A DNA stretch of 9,180 bases from a candidate division TA06 bacterium SM23_40 (GTDB taxonomy: Bacteria; LJUI01; SM1-40). The position numbers and the translations under genes are program-made. The stretch is from NCBI GenBank assembly GCA_001303705.1, contig LJUI01000100.1, positions 1-9,180 on the forward strand, given 5' to 3'. This document shows positions 1 to 5,891 of the stretch, piece by piece. The notes under the pieces were generated by a model, which saw nothing but the letters and a program-made list of their open reading frames with translations, searched no databases and was not told the DNA's origin. The number at the start of each line of letters is the position of its first letter. The stretch's first letter is position 1.

Positions 1-8
1 GTTCCCCC

Positions 9-17
9 ATGTCCCAT
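9..17 (-). other. Possible start of a further operon gene, cut by the window edge
   Basis: Downstream of the VanZ stop codon, the minus strand has an AGAAGG ribosome-binding-like stretch four bases before an ATG at 17. A second, in-frame-independent ATG lies at 11. Only three to five codons remain before the window ends, so neither product nor frame can be judged. No hairpin followed by a T tract is visible between 42 and 1, which would fit read-through into another gene. This is a weak call based on spacing alone. Confidence 0.2.
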
Positions 18-42
18 ACTGCCTTCTCGGGAGTTCCCTGTG

Positions 43-456
43 CTATGTGCGGTACACCCAGCGTACGAGCCGGTTCCCGCGGAATGGCCGAGCCCGGTAC
101 GTGAACCACCCCAGCACCACGCCAACAACGTCTGCTGCCAGATCAAGCCCCTCGAAGTATCGGCCCGGAACGAATTGCTGATGGAACTCGTCGAGGAGTC
201 CGAAGGCAAGCGCCGCCGCGACAACACCTGCAAGGCTCCTGGCCCGCCCGCTCCAGTGCATCCCCAAGGACCTGGCGAGGAGGAAGCCGAAGACTGCGTA
301 CTCGAATAGGTGTCCGAGTTTGTCGATCAGTGGGAATTCTAGTTGACGGGGTGTCGGGATGTCAGGAATCGATGAACCAATTACAATGAGGGCCGCCCAG
401 CCAACGACTGGCAGCCACCCGAAGATGATCGGTCTCCATCGCCGGTTTCCGAGCAT
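43..456 (-). CDS. VanZ-family small integral membrane protein
   Basis: This is a 137-residue membrane protein with about four hydrophobic segments (roughly residues 10-29, 47-63, 74-92 and 105-120). It carries the VanZ-family signature: a DK-x-x-H-x-x-x-Y stretch (D45, H49, Y53), then DE-x-HQ followed by a PGR turn (D89, E90, H92, Q93, P97-R99), then a charged and hydrophobic stretch with D106 and D109. The length suits a stand-alone VanZ-like protein. VanZ of Enterococcus gives low-level teicoplanin resistance, but most family members have no known role, so resistance should not be assumed. The ATG comes two bases after the ptsN-like stop codon and has no clear ribosome-binding site, which suggests translational coupling as the last visible gene of the PII-like/antiporter/EIIA operon. 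The family call is solid; the function is unknown. Confidence 0.88.
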   Translation of the reverse strand: MLGNRRWRPIIFGWLPVVGWAALIVIGSSIPDIPTPRQLEFPLIDKLGHLFEYAVFGFLLARSLGMHWSGRARSLAGVVAAALAFGLLDEFHQQFVPGRYFEGLDLAADVVGVVLGWFTYRARPFRGNRLVRWVYRT

Positions 457-458
457 GG

Positions 459-917
459 CTACATATCTGATTCCGAAGCGCGAAATAGCTCGAGTACATC
501 CTGAACCGTCTTCGCTTCGAGGAGCCCCTCCCGAAACGAGTCCCTGTTCAGCAGACGGGATATCCTCGCAAGCGCTCTCACGTGTGGGGAGATCACATCG
601 GGTGGACTGGCGAGGAAGAAGAAGATACGAACAGGTTCGCCATCGAGCGCCTGGAAATCGATGTCTCGGTCAGCGATGCCCAGGGAGGCACAGAGCCCCT
701 TCACCCCCTTCGCCTTACCGTGGGGGATGGCCACTCCTTTCCCGATCCCTGTCGACATCATACTCTCACGTTCCAGGGTCGCCTGGAGCAGGGCATCTCT
801 GTCCTCGACCACTCCAGAAGCGACCGCCAAGTCGATGAGTTCCTCGATGATCTCGTTCTTGGCCCTGCCCTCCAGCGGCAGCTTGATGGATTTCTCATTC
901 AAAATTTCCGCGATCAT
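459..917 (-). CDS. ptsN: PtsN-like PTS EIIA domain protein (EIIA-Ntr/Fru type)
   Basis: This is a single EIIA domain of the fructose/nitrogen PTS type, 152 residues from the chosen start. The phosphorylation site is visible as STGIGKGVAIPHGK with the active histidine at H66. The second conserved histidine segment, SPHVRALARISRLL (H112), is also present. No EIIB, EIIC or HPr domain is attached, so a regulatory phospho-carrier role is more likely than sugar uptake. In proteobacteria EIIA-Ntr binds potassium transport regulators such as TrkA and KdpD, so its place directly after a cation antiporter is suggestive. An upstream GTG at 923 is possible, but GGAGGG at 931-926 is only two bases from that GTG and eight bases from the ATG at 917, so I prefer 917. 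The gene overlaps the antiporter end by 23 bases. The symbol is by family; no other PTS genes are visible to prove the phosphorelay. Confidence 0.9.
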   Translation of the reverse strand: MIAEILNEKSIKLPLEGRAKNEIIEELIDLAVASGVVEDRDALLQATLERESMMSTGIGKGVAIPHGKAKGVKGLCASLGIADRDIDFQALDGEPVRIFFFLASPPDVISPHVRALARISRLLNRDSFREGLLEAKTVQDVLELFRASESDM

Positions 918-2157
918 CGACACTTCCCTCCATCTCTCCGCTCTCTATCGTTTTCGCGCGCGCCGCTGCCAGACTTCTCTTCAACAGAAATGGCGGAATG
1001 AGACTCGTCACCATCACCATCATGACAACGGACGAGAAGAGATTGAGATCGATCAGACCCTGCCTCAGACCGATACTGGCAATCACGAGGGCGATCTCGG
1101 CCCGCGGCATCATCGCCAACCCCACCTGTACGGCACTGAATCCAAACACCCTCCCCGCCACACCGCAGCCGATCAGTTTCGAAAGGACCGCCGCCACGAG
1201 ATAGAGTACGGCGAACAAGCCGACCGAGCCAAACGCCATCGGATCGAACGTCATACCTGTCGTGACGAAGAAGAGAGGAATGAATACCGCCGATCCGAGG
1301 AGCAACACCTTGCGCGACAGGTCGTGCACTGCCCGCGTCTCGCCGATGATCAGCCCGGCGAGGAAGGCGCCCGTAATCATCGCTACCCCGCTCAGGTCGG
1401 CGAGAATCGCAAAGACGAGCATGGTGAGGAGCCCGACGGTCAGCATCGGCTCGGACATCCTCAACAGGGGGGAGCGCTGCTGAAACCGCACTGCACCGGT
1501 GGTGAGAGCACGGGCCCGGCTCCGCTCCACAGACCACTGCTCGATCGACCTCGCGATCCGTGTACCGAGCGTGAGCGAGAGGACGAGGAACAGCGTCACA
1601 ATAACAAATGTACCCGCGGTCGGGCCGACCGCCAGCCCCTCTCGACAGCCGACGAGGATCGAGAGAATCAGGATCCCCAACACGTCATCGATCACCGCGG
1701 ACCCGATGATGAGCGCCCCGTACCGGTCGCGCAGCAACTCGAGCTCCCGGATCACCTCGACGCTGATCCCGACGCTCGTAGCCGTGAGCGTGGCGCCGAT
1801 GAAGAGCGATCCCAGGAGGCCGTAGCCAAACGCCATCCCCAACCCGAGCCCGAGGCCAAAGGGGACCACCACGCCCGACAGCGCCACCGCGAAGCTCGCA
1901 GCCCCGACCTTGAACAACTCCTTAATGTGTATCTCCAAACCTGCCGAGAAGAGGAGCAGCCAGATCCCGACGACCGCGAACGCGTGGAGGGCCTCGCTGA
2001 GCGACCGATGGAGTAGGTGCGAGTAGATACTGCCGAGAACCATGCCGGCCAGGAGTACTCCCACCGTACCGGCATGTCCTGCTCGCTTCGCCAGCTCCTC
2101 GCCGAGTTTGGCAAATGCCAAACAGAGCAGGAGTTCAACGGCGAGTTGAAGTTCCAT
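895..2157 (-). CDS. CPA2-family cation:proton (Na+ or K+/H+) antiporter
   Basis: This is a 420-residue polytopic membrane protein, about the usual size of an antiporter core, with hydrophobic segments along residues 1-395. Family marks include LLLFSAGLEI (68-76), TLTATSVGISVEVI (123-136, the unwound helix region of the NapA/KefB type), AVIDDVLG with paired aspartates D157-D158 in the ion-binding site, a lysine in SKLIG (K327), and PRAEIALVIA (351-360). In this superfamily a DD pair is usually linked with electrogenic exchange, but the ion cannot be read from the sequence. The protein lacks a C-terminal TrkA-N/RCK domain of the KefB/KefC type; the tail after residue 395 is short and charged. 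Regulation could instead come from the separate PII-like and EIIA proteins encoded on either side. The ATG has AGGA six bases upstream (2167-2164), 23 bases after the PII-like stop. Confidence 0.92.
   Translation of the reverse strand: MELQLAVELLLCLAFAKLGEELAKRAGHAGTVGVLLAGMVLGSIYSHLLHRSLSEALHAFAVVGIWLLLFSAGLEIHIKELFKVGAASFAVALSGVVVPFGLGLGLGMAFGYGLLGSLFIGATLTATSVGISVEVIRELELLRDRYGALIIGSAVIDDVLGILILSILVGCREGLAVGPTAGTFVIVTLFLVLSLTLGTRIARSIEQWSVERSRARALTTGAVRFQQRSPLLRMSEPMLTVGLLTMLVFAILADLSGVAMITGAFLAGLIIGETRAVHDLSRKVLLLGSAVFIPLFFVTTGMTFDPMAFGSVGLFAVLYLVAAVLSKLIGCGVAGRVFGFSAVQVGLAMMPRAEIALVIASIGLRQGLIDLNLFSSVVMMVMVTSLIPPFLLKRSLAAARAKTIESGEMEGSVDDRGNFE
926..931 (-). promoter_or_regulatory. Shine-Dalgarno site that decides the ptsN start
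   Basis: GGAGGG on the minus strand lies inside the 3' end of the antiporter gene. It is eight bases from the ATG at 917 but only two from the in-frame GTG at 923. This spacing favours the ATG and points to translation coupled to the end of the antiporter gene. Confidence 0.7.
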
Positions 2158-2180
2158 CTATGATCCTGCCCGAAGGCCGG

Positions 2181-2519
2181 TCAACGCTGTGGGACAATCC
2201 CCTTCGCTTTGCCCACAGAAACCATGAAGGCGATACCCGTGCCCGGATCGTCGAAGCTCCCGCAGATCCGTTCGATCTGCTCAATGAGATGATCGAAGAT
2301 GGAAGCATCCTCGATCACCGAGAAGATAGTCTTGTTGTATGGCCTGCCCACATCGATGAGATGCCGCAGGCCAGTAAAGACAGGAATCTCATGTGCGACG
2401 ATGCGCCCCATCCCGACGGTCTCGATGACGGTGCCGCCCGTGACTCCGTGTTCGATTAGAATCGTAAGGACCTCGTCCAGATGCTCTTCTCGGCCGAGCA
2501 CGATCACCAGAAGATGCAT
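2181..2519 (-). CDS. PII-like (GlnB-superfamily) signalling protein
   Basis: This 112-residue protein has the size and layout of a PII subunit. An N-terminal strand (LLVIVLG) leads to HLDEVLTILIEHGVTGGTVIE (13-33), then GMGR (36-39) with the T-loop region at about 40-60, a second strand-helix half (64-87), and GTGIAFMVSVGKAKGI (93-108), which aligns with the canonical GDGKIFV-x-P-x-E-x-x-x-I part. It lacks the uridylylated tyrosine of GlnB and the usual B-loop TGKIGDGK; DDPGTG stands in its place. It therefore belongs with divergent PII-like proteins and not with GlnB/GlnK. PII-like trimers bind nucleotides or small molecules and often regulate a neighbouring transporter. It is the first gene of the antiporter operon, with its own promoter and an AGGTGG ribosome-binding site six bases before the ATG. 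The ligand is unknown. Confidence 0.85.
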   Translation of the reverse strand: MHLLVIVLGREEHLDEVLTILIEHGVTGGTVIETVGMGRIVAHEIPVFTGLRHLIDVGRPYNKTIFSVIEDASIFDHLIEQIERICGSFDDPGTGIAFMVSVGKAKGIVPQR

Positions 2520-2523
2520 GGGC

Positions 2524-2571
2524 TACCACCTGTCAAGGGTGCACAAAAAAAGGTCGCCGTAGGTGGCATAC
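2524..2571 (-). promoter_or_regulatory. Structured 5' leader of the PII-like gene, possible RBS sequestration
   Basis: The predicted leader of about 50 nt contains UGCCACCU (2568-2561), which can pair with AGGUGGUA (2531-2524) over eight pairs including one G-U. That would hide the AGGUGG ribosome-binding site. The same CCAC can instead close a short hairpin with GUGG (2574-2571), if transcription starts far enough upstream. Seven consecutive U residues (2551-2545) lie between the two arms. The pairing is visible by eye; control by it is an inference. Confidence 0.3.
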
Positions 2572-2577
2572 CACGCC

Positions 2578-2606
2578 ACTATAAGGGCGTCACTCGTTGG
2601 TGTCAA
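2578..2606 (-). promoter_or_regulatory. Sigma70-type promoter of the PII-like/antiporter operon
   Basis: The minus strand carries a perfect -35 box TTGACA (2606-2601), a 17-bp spacer and TATAGT (2583-2578) as the -10 box (5 of 6 matches). This predicts a start near 2571. The site lies in the 121-bp gap between thiL and the PII-like gene. A 5-bp inverted repeat (ACGCC at 2573-2577 and GGCGT at 2586-2590, plus-strand reading) flanks the -10 box exactly and could be part of an operator. Confidence 0.72.
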
Positions 2607-2640
2607 GGGGAAATTGGGAGACACGGGTCCGTATGGGCGC

Positions 2641-3657
2641 CTAGGAATCACTTCTCAGGTGATCCCATCCTGCCACGTCGAGCGGCCTCGCCACGCCATC
2701 CTCGCCGATCAATCGCACCCCCTCATCCTGAGACGTGACCTCCCCGATGGCCGTCAGTGTCGTCCCCGACGGCTCCAACGCCCGGCCTGCAGTCCCGAGC
2801 ATTTCAGGAGGAAGCGTGAGCAAGAGCTCGAAATCCTCGCCTCCGCCCAGTGCCAGGCTCACGGGATCGACGCCGGCCGCACGCGCGACCCTGCGGGTCC
2901 CCTCAAGGATCGGTAGGGCCCCGACATCGAGCCGCGCCCCCACCTTGCTCTCACGGGCGATGTGGTGAACCTCCGAGGCAAGGCCATCGGAGATATCGAT
3001 CATCGCCCCCACCTTCACCGCGCCGACGAGAAGGGCCGCCTCTTCCAGCCGCGGTACTGGCTCGAAATGTTTCTGGCGCGCCGAATGGGCGGTCGCCTCA
3101 TCGACGGCCAGGGACCTAACGACGACGAGGCGGCCGGCCTCTGATCGCCCGAGATCCCCGGTCACGGCCAAGATTTCACCGACCGTTGCCCCCGAACGGG
3201 GGCAGAGTCGTGTCTTATCGACAGAGCCCGTGGCCGTGAGGCATAGGCCGAGCCTCGGCGCCCTCACGATGTTCCCTCCCACGATCGTTACTCCGAACCG
3301 TCCGGCTGTGGTCATGAGCCCATCATACAGGCCGTCGAGATGCCCGACCTCGAACGAAGGAGGGAGAAGGAGTGAGACGAGGCATGCCTTCGCTCTCCCT
3401 CCCATGGCCGCGATATCACTCAGCGTAGCGGCCATCGCTTTGATCCCGACCTGAGTCGGAGTCCAGGTGCTGAGATCGAAATGGATCTGATCGATGAACG
3501 CGTCATCGGTGAGGAGGAGATAGTCCGCTCCCCCTTCATCGATGACTGCGGCGTCATCCCCGATCCCGACGACCACACCCTCCCCGGGCTCTCCCACCCG
3601 ACTCCTCAGTCGCTCGATGAGGCCCCGCTCACCGATCTCCCGTATCAGGTCCGACAT
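2641..3657 (-). CDS. thiL: Thiamine-monophosphate kinase
   Basis: ThiL phosphorylates thiamine monophosphate with ATP to give thiamine diphosphate, the active cofactor, in the cytoplasm. The 338-residue length is typical. Motifs appear in family order: GIGDDAAVI (31-39), LLTDDAFIDQIHFD (48-61), KAMAATLSDIAAMGG (73-87), GGNIVRAP (127-134), TGDLGRSEAG (166-175), DISDGLASEV (221-230), GGGEDFELLLTLP (271-283) and a C-terminal GWDHL. The third metal/nucleotide motif is GGN where the E. coli enzyme has GGD. This fits the AIR-synthase-like fold with its many metal-binding aspartates. The ATG is preceded by an AGGTGG stretch six bases upstream. The gene follows the nitrilase-like gene after 36 bases, so the two are probably co-transcribed. 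No clear terminator follows; the next promoter begins 35 bases beyond the stop codon. Confidence 0.96.
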   Translation of the reverse strand: MSDLIREIGERGLIERLRSRVGEPGEGVVVGIGDDAAVIDEGGADYLLLTDDAFIDQIHFDLSTWTPTQVGIKAMAATLSDIAAMGGRAKACLVSLLLPPSFEVGHLDGLYDGLMTTAGRFGVTIVGGNIVRAPRLGLCLTATGSVDKTRLCPRSGATVGEILAVTGDLGRSEAGRLVVVRSLAVDEATAHSARQKHFEPVPRLEEAALLVGAVKVGAMIDISDGLASEVHHIARESKVGARLDVGALPILEGTRRVARAAGVDPVSLALGGGEDFELLLTLPPEMLGTAGRALEPSGTTLTAIGEVTSQDEGVRLIGEDGVARPLDVAGWDHLRSDS

Positions 3658-3693
3658 ATCTCCCCACCTGTCTCACGTTGAGGGCAGAAGCTC

Positions 3694-4497
3694 TCACTTT
3701 ACTGCCGTTATCTCGCCGTACAGGTCAGGCCGGCGGTCACTCAACAGTTGATTGCGCTCGGTCATCTTCTTGTCTAGCGCCTGGGCGAGATCCACCTCAA
3801 CCGTTTCTGCCCGATCCTCATCCTCCCCCAGTCGAATGAGCACCTCCCCCTTTGGATTCACGACCTGACTCCGGCCGGTGAACTCGTACCACGGCCCACC
3901 TCGTTCTTCCCTGCCGGTACGGTTGACCGTAGCAATGAACACTCTATTCTCGATCGCCCTGGTCTTCATAGCATCCTGACAATAGGGGAGGACGAGATTG
4001 GCCGGATGGCAGATGAGCTGCGCCCCGCGGAGAGCGAGCACTCGCGCCGCCTCTGGATAGATCCAGTCGAAGCAGATGAGCATTCCTACCCGGGCCTCTC
4101 CCACGCGGTGCACCGTGAATCCCGTATCGCCGGGATCGAACCATGATTTCTCCTCGAGAAAGAGGTGCGCTTTCCGGTACACTGCTGTCTCGCCCGTAGG
4201 TGAGATGAGCACAGATGAATTGTACAGGTGCGTTCCATCACGTTCAGGGATGCCGGCAACGATATGCAATCCGCCTTCCCTCGCCAGGCCGCCAAGGATC
4301 TCACACGATCTGCCGCCGGGAATCTTCTCGGCAAACGCGGCGACCTCTTCTCTCCCCTCGAATGCGTACCCGGTCGTGCAGAGCTCGGGCAGGACCGCGA
4401 TCCCCCCAGCGAGATCCTCCGCAAATCCGCTGATGCGCTCCAGATTCGCGTCCACATCCCCGAATACGGGAGCGAACTGCACAATAGTGAGCTTCAT
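3694..4497 (-). CDS. Carbon-nitrogen hydrolase (nitrilase superfamily amidase)
   Basis: This 267-residue protein has a complete nitrilase-superfamily domain. The catalytic triad is visible: E38 in VLPELCTTGY, K109 in YRKAHLF and C142 in LICFDWIYPE. AGIPER (81-86) and the late NPKGEVL segment (214-220) are also typical. The family hydrolyses non-peptide C-N bonds, mostly amides, through a cysteine thioester intermediate. The substrate cannot be read from these residues; omega-amidase-like and general aliphatic amidase roles are both possible. The start is fixed by the conserved N-terminal strand MKLTIVQFAPVFGD. The upstream stretch AGAGAGG abuts the ATG directly, so the ribosome-binding site is poor. 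It lies upstream of thiL in the same direction, but a role in thiamine metabolism is only a guess from position. I found no convincing promoter in the gap above it. Confidence 0.92.
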   Translation of the reverse strand: MKLTIVQFAPVFGDVDANLERISGFAEDLAGGIAVLPELCTTGYAFEGREEVAAFAEKIPGGRSCEILGGLAREGGLHIVAGIPERDGTHLYNSSVLISPTGETAVYRKAHLFLEEKSWFDPGDTGFTVHRVGEARVGMLICFDWIYPEAARVLALRGAQLICHPANLVLPYCQDAMKTRAIENRVFIATVNRTGREERGGPWYEFTGRSQVVNPKGEVLIRLGEDEDRAETVEVDLAQALDKKMTERNQLLSDRRPDLYGEITAVK

Positions 4498-4687
4498 CCT
4501 CTCTGACCCGCGCTGATCCTCGCGACCTCTCGCCAGGACCGACCTGTCTCCCTACCACGCCAGCTGGCTTCTATCACCCTTCACCCAATCGACTGGCGCC
4601 ACCACCGCCTCCACCGGTCCCAGAGCAGCAACCTACCGACCCTCCCACCGTCCGAGTTCAACGGCTCACAGATCCCGGCACATGCAC

Positions 4688-4716
4688 AAAAAGGGGCGGA
4701 GAGAGATCCCCGCCCT
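4688..4716 (-). terminator. Intrinsic terminator after the coaB operon
   Basis: On the minus strand an AGGGCGGGG arm (4716-4708) can pair with CCGCCCC(T) (4699-4692) with one bulged base, leaving a loop of about eight to ten bases. Five T residues (4692-4688) follow immediately. It lies about 47 bases after the stop codon of the 98-residue gene and before the nitrilase-like gene, so it would end the coaB-coaC-TIM-barrel transcript. The rest of the gap down to 4498 shows no recognisable gene or promoter. Confidence 0.7.
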
Positions 4717-4763
4717 GCATACAGACCGACCACACTCCGTCAGATTCCGCTCCCATGCAAACG

Positions 4764-5060
4764 CTAGATCTCCTGCTCCATCACCCATCGATCCTTCTGG
4801 CTGTCGAAATAAATATAGTAGCTTCTGCCGTCCTCGAGCACCACCTCGAAGTAGTGCCTCGATCTCTGCTTCCACCAGAACTCATCCGGGCAGGCTTCCG
4901 GACTCGTCCCGGGCGCGTGCAGAGACTCTGCGCCCTTGTCCCACCAGTCGGCGCTCACCTCCACAACCTTGAGCTTACTGTCCCGCCAGAAGACATACTC
5001 CGGAGCCTTCTCCGCGGAGCCGCCCTCCGCACCGATCAATTCACAGAAGAAACGTGCCAC
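4764..5060 (-). CDS. Small tryptophan-rich protein of unknown function (DUF6504-like pattern)
   Basis: I do not firmly recognise this 98-residue protein. It has six tryptophans (residues 25, 39, 40, 62, 63 and 92) and two strand-rich blocks: YVFWRDSKLKVVEVSADWW (22-40) and FWWKQRSRHYFEVVLEDGRS (61-80), the second followed by YYIYFD and RW near the end. The pattern of an aromatic-W-R strand, then V-x-E-V, then WW, then Y-x-V-x-x-E-D-G-x-x-Y-x-x-Y-x-D and a final W resembles the DUF6504 type of small beta protein, but I could not test this. There is no signal peptide or membrane segment, so it is probably cytoplasmic. The start is GTG, with GGGGGG six bases upstream overlapping the preceding stop region. 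Only three bases separate it from the TIM-barrel gene, so the two are probably translated together. It is the last gene before a terminator. Confidence 0.75.
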   Translation of the reverse strand: MARFFCELIGAEGGSAEKAPEYVFWRDSKLKVVEVSADWWDKGAESLHAPGTSPEACPDEFWWKQRSRHYFEVVLEDGRSYYIYFDSQKDRWVMEQEI

Positions 5061-5063
5061 ATC

Positions 5064-5891
5064 TCACCCCCCGGAACGACATCTGCGTCCCTGTGCTGAC
5101 CAGACGGCGTCCACCTCCCGCCTCGCTGCCGCGAGTCTGCCATCGCGCAGTTGTAGATCCTCGAACCCCTTGAAGAACTCCAGCAGCACAAACTCCAGGG
5201 ATGGGCAGGGCCTGAGACAGGTGATCGCCGCATCGAGCTCCTCTGGGGTCGGCTCGAAATGAGCTCCATCGCCGGGCCGATACCCCGACAGATGGGCTAC
5301 GACCACGACATCGGCGAGCGCACCTCCCCATTTCGACAGCATATCGAGATCCCCATCGTGGGCAGCGAGCACGTGCCCGATATCGAACGAGACGGCAACT
5401 CCTGTCCCGCGGATTGCATCGCTGAACGCATCGAGCCGGGAGAAGATCCCCATCGGCGTGGTCTCTGCAGTCACGACCTCAACACCCTGTATCTGATCGC
5501 GAAGCCGCTGAAGGCTATCGCGTGCCGTACGAATCAGCCGATCGCTCGTCTCCTTCTGCCAGGCGAACACTCCCAGATCATCCCTCAGATGTACATTGAG
5601 GTACTCTGCTCCGATTGCACGGGCGAACTCAGCACACCGCAGAACGGCACTCTCCGCACCCTCCACGCACTCCTCCCACACCGAACCCAGATAGACAGAT
5701 TCCCATGGGCTCTGAACGCCGGCCGCCATCTCACACTCTTCGAGGGCGCGACAGATCTCATCAGCATCCTGTTCCAACATGCCCGGCTCGTCGACGGCGA
5801 TATCGACAAACCCGAACCCCAGCCCCCTTGCCACCGGGATCGCCGCGGCGATTTCCCCGTGCCCGGCATAAACAGGATACCCCACCCTCAT
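5064..5891 (-). CDS. Xylose isomerase-like TIM-barrel protein (sugar phosphate isomerase/epimerase family)
   Basis: This 275-residue protein has the pattern of the AP-endonuclease-2/xylose isomerase-like TIM barrel. Its N-terminus (MRVGYP) leads to GFGFVDIAVDEP (25-36), then LNVHL with H101, VTAETTP with E143, SFDIGH with D170 and H173, VVAHLSG with H200, then H211, and VLLEFF with E238. These H, E and D residues at strand ends are typical divalent-metal ligands of the family, so an isomerase, epimerase or dehydratase reaction on a sugar-like substrate is plausible. The true substrate is unknown. The ATG overlaps the CoaC stop as ATGA and is served by a very strong ribosome-binding site, GGAGGTGA (5903-5896), seven bases away counted from GGAGG. 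That gives tight coupling with CoaC. The final dozen residues are arginine- and glycine-rich and probably disordered. Confidence 0.87.
   Translation of the reverse strand: MRVGYPVYAGHGEIAAAIPVARGLGFGFVDIAVDEPGMLEQDADEICRALEECEMAAGVQSPWESVYLGSVWEECVEGAESAVLRCAEFARAIGAEYLNVHLRDDLGVFAWQKETSDRLIRTARDSLQRLRDQIQGVEVVTAETTPMGIFSRLDAFSDAIRGTGVAVSFDIGHVLAAHDGDLDMLSKWGGALADVVVVAHLSGYRPGDGAHFEPTPEELDAAITCLRPCPSLEFVLLEFFKGFEDLQLRDGRLAAARREVDAVWSAQGRRCRSGG

Noticed and set aside
661-2016. A 451-codon open frame on the plus strand opposite the antiporter and ptsN genes
   Set aside because: Its translation is rich in R, H, D and E with no domain pattern, and it lies exactly antisense to two clearly recognised genes. 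It is a product of GC-rich codon use.
2545-2574. Hairpin plus seven T residues on the minus strand as a terminator for thiL
   Set aside because: The possible stem ends about ten bases before the T tract, and it lies downstream of a near-consensus promoter, so it would sit in the leader of the next operon. A leader role fits better.
4498-4687. Search for a promoter of the nitrilase-thiL pair
   Set aside because: Weak pieces such as TTGAAC near 4664-4659 and GATAGA near 4579-4574 exist but are not spaced as a -35/-10 pair.
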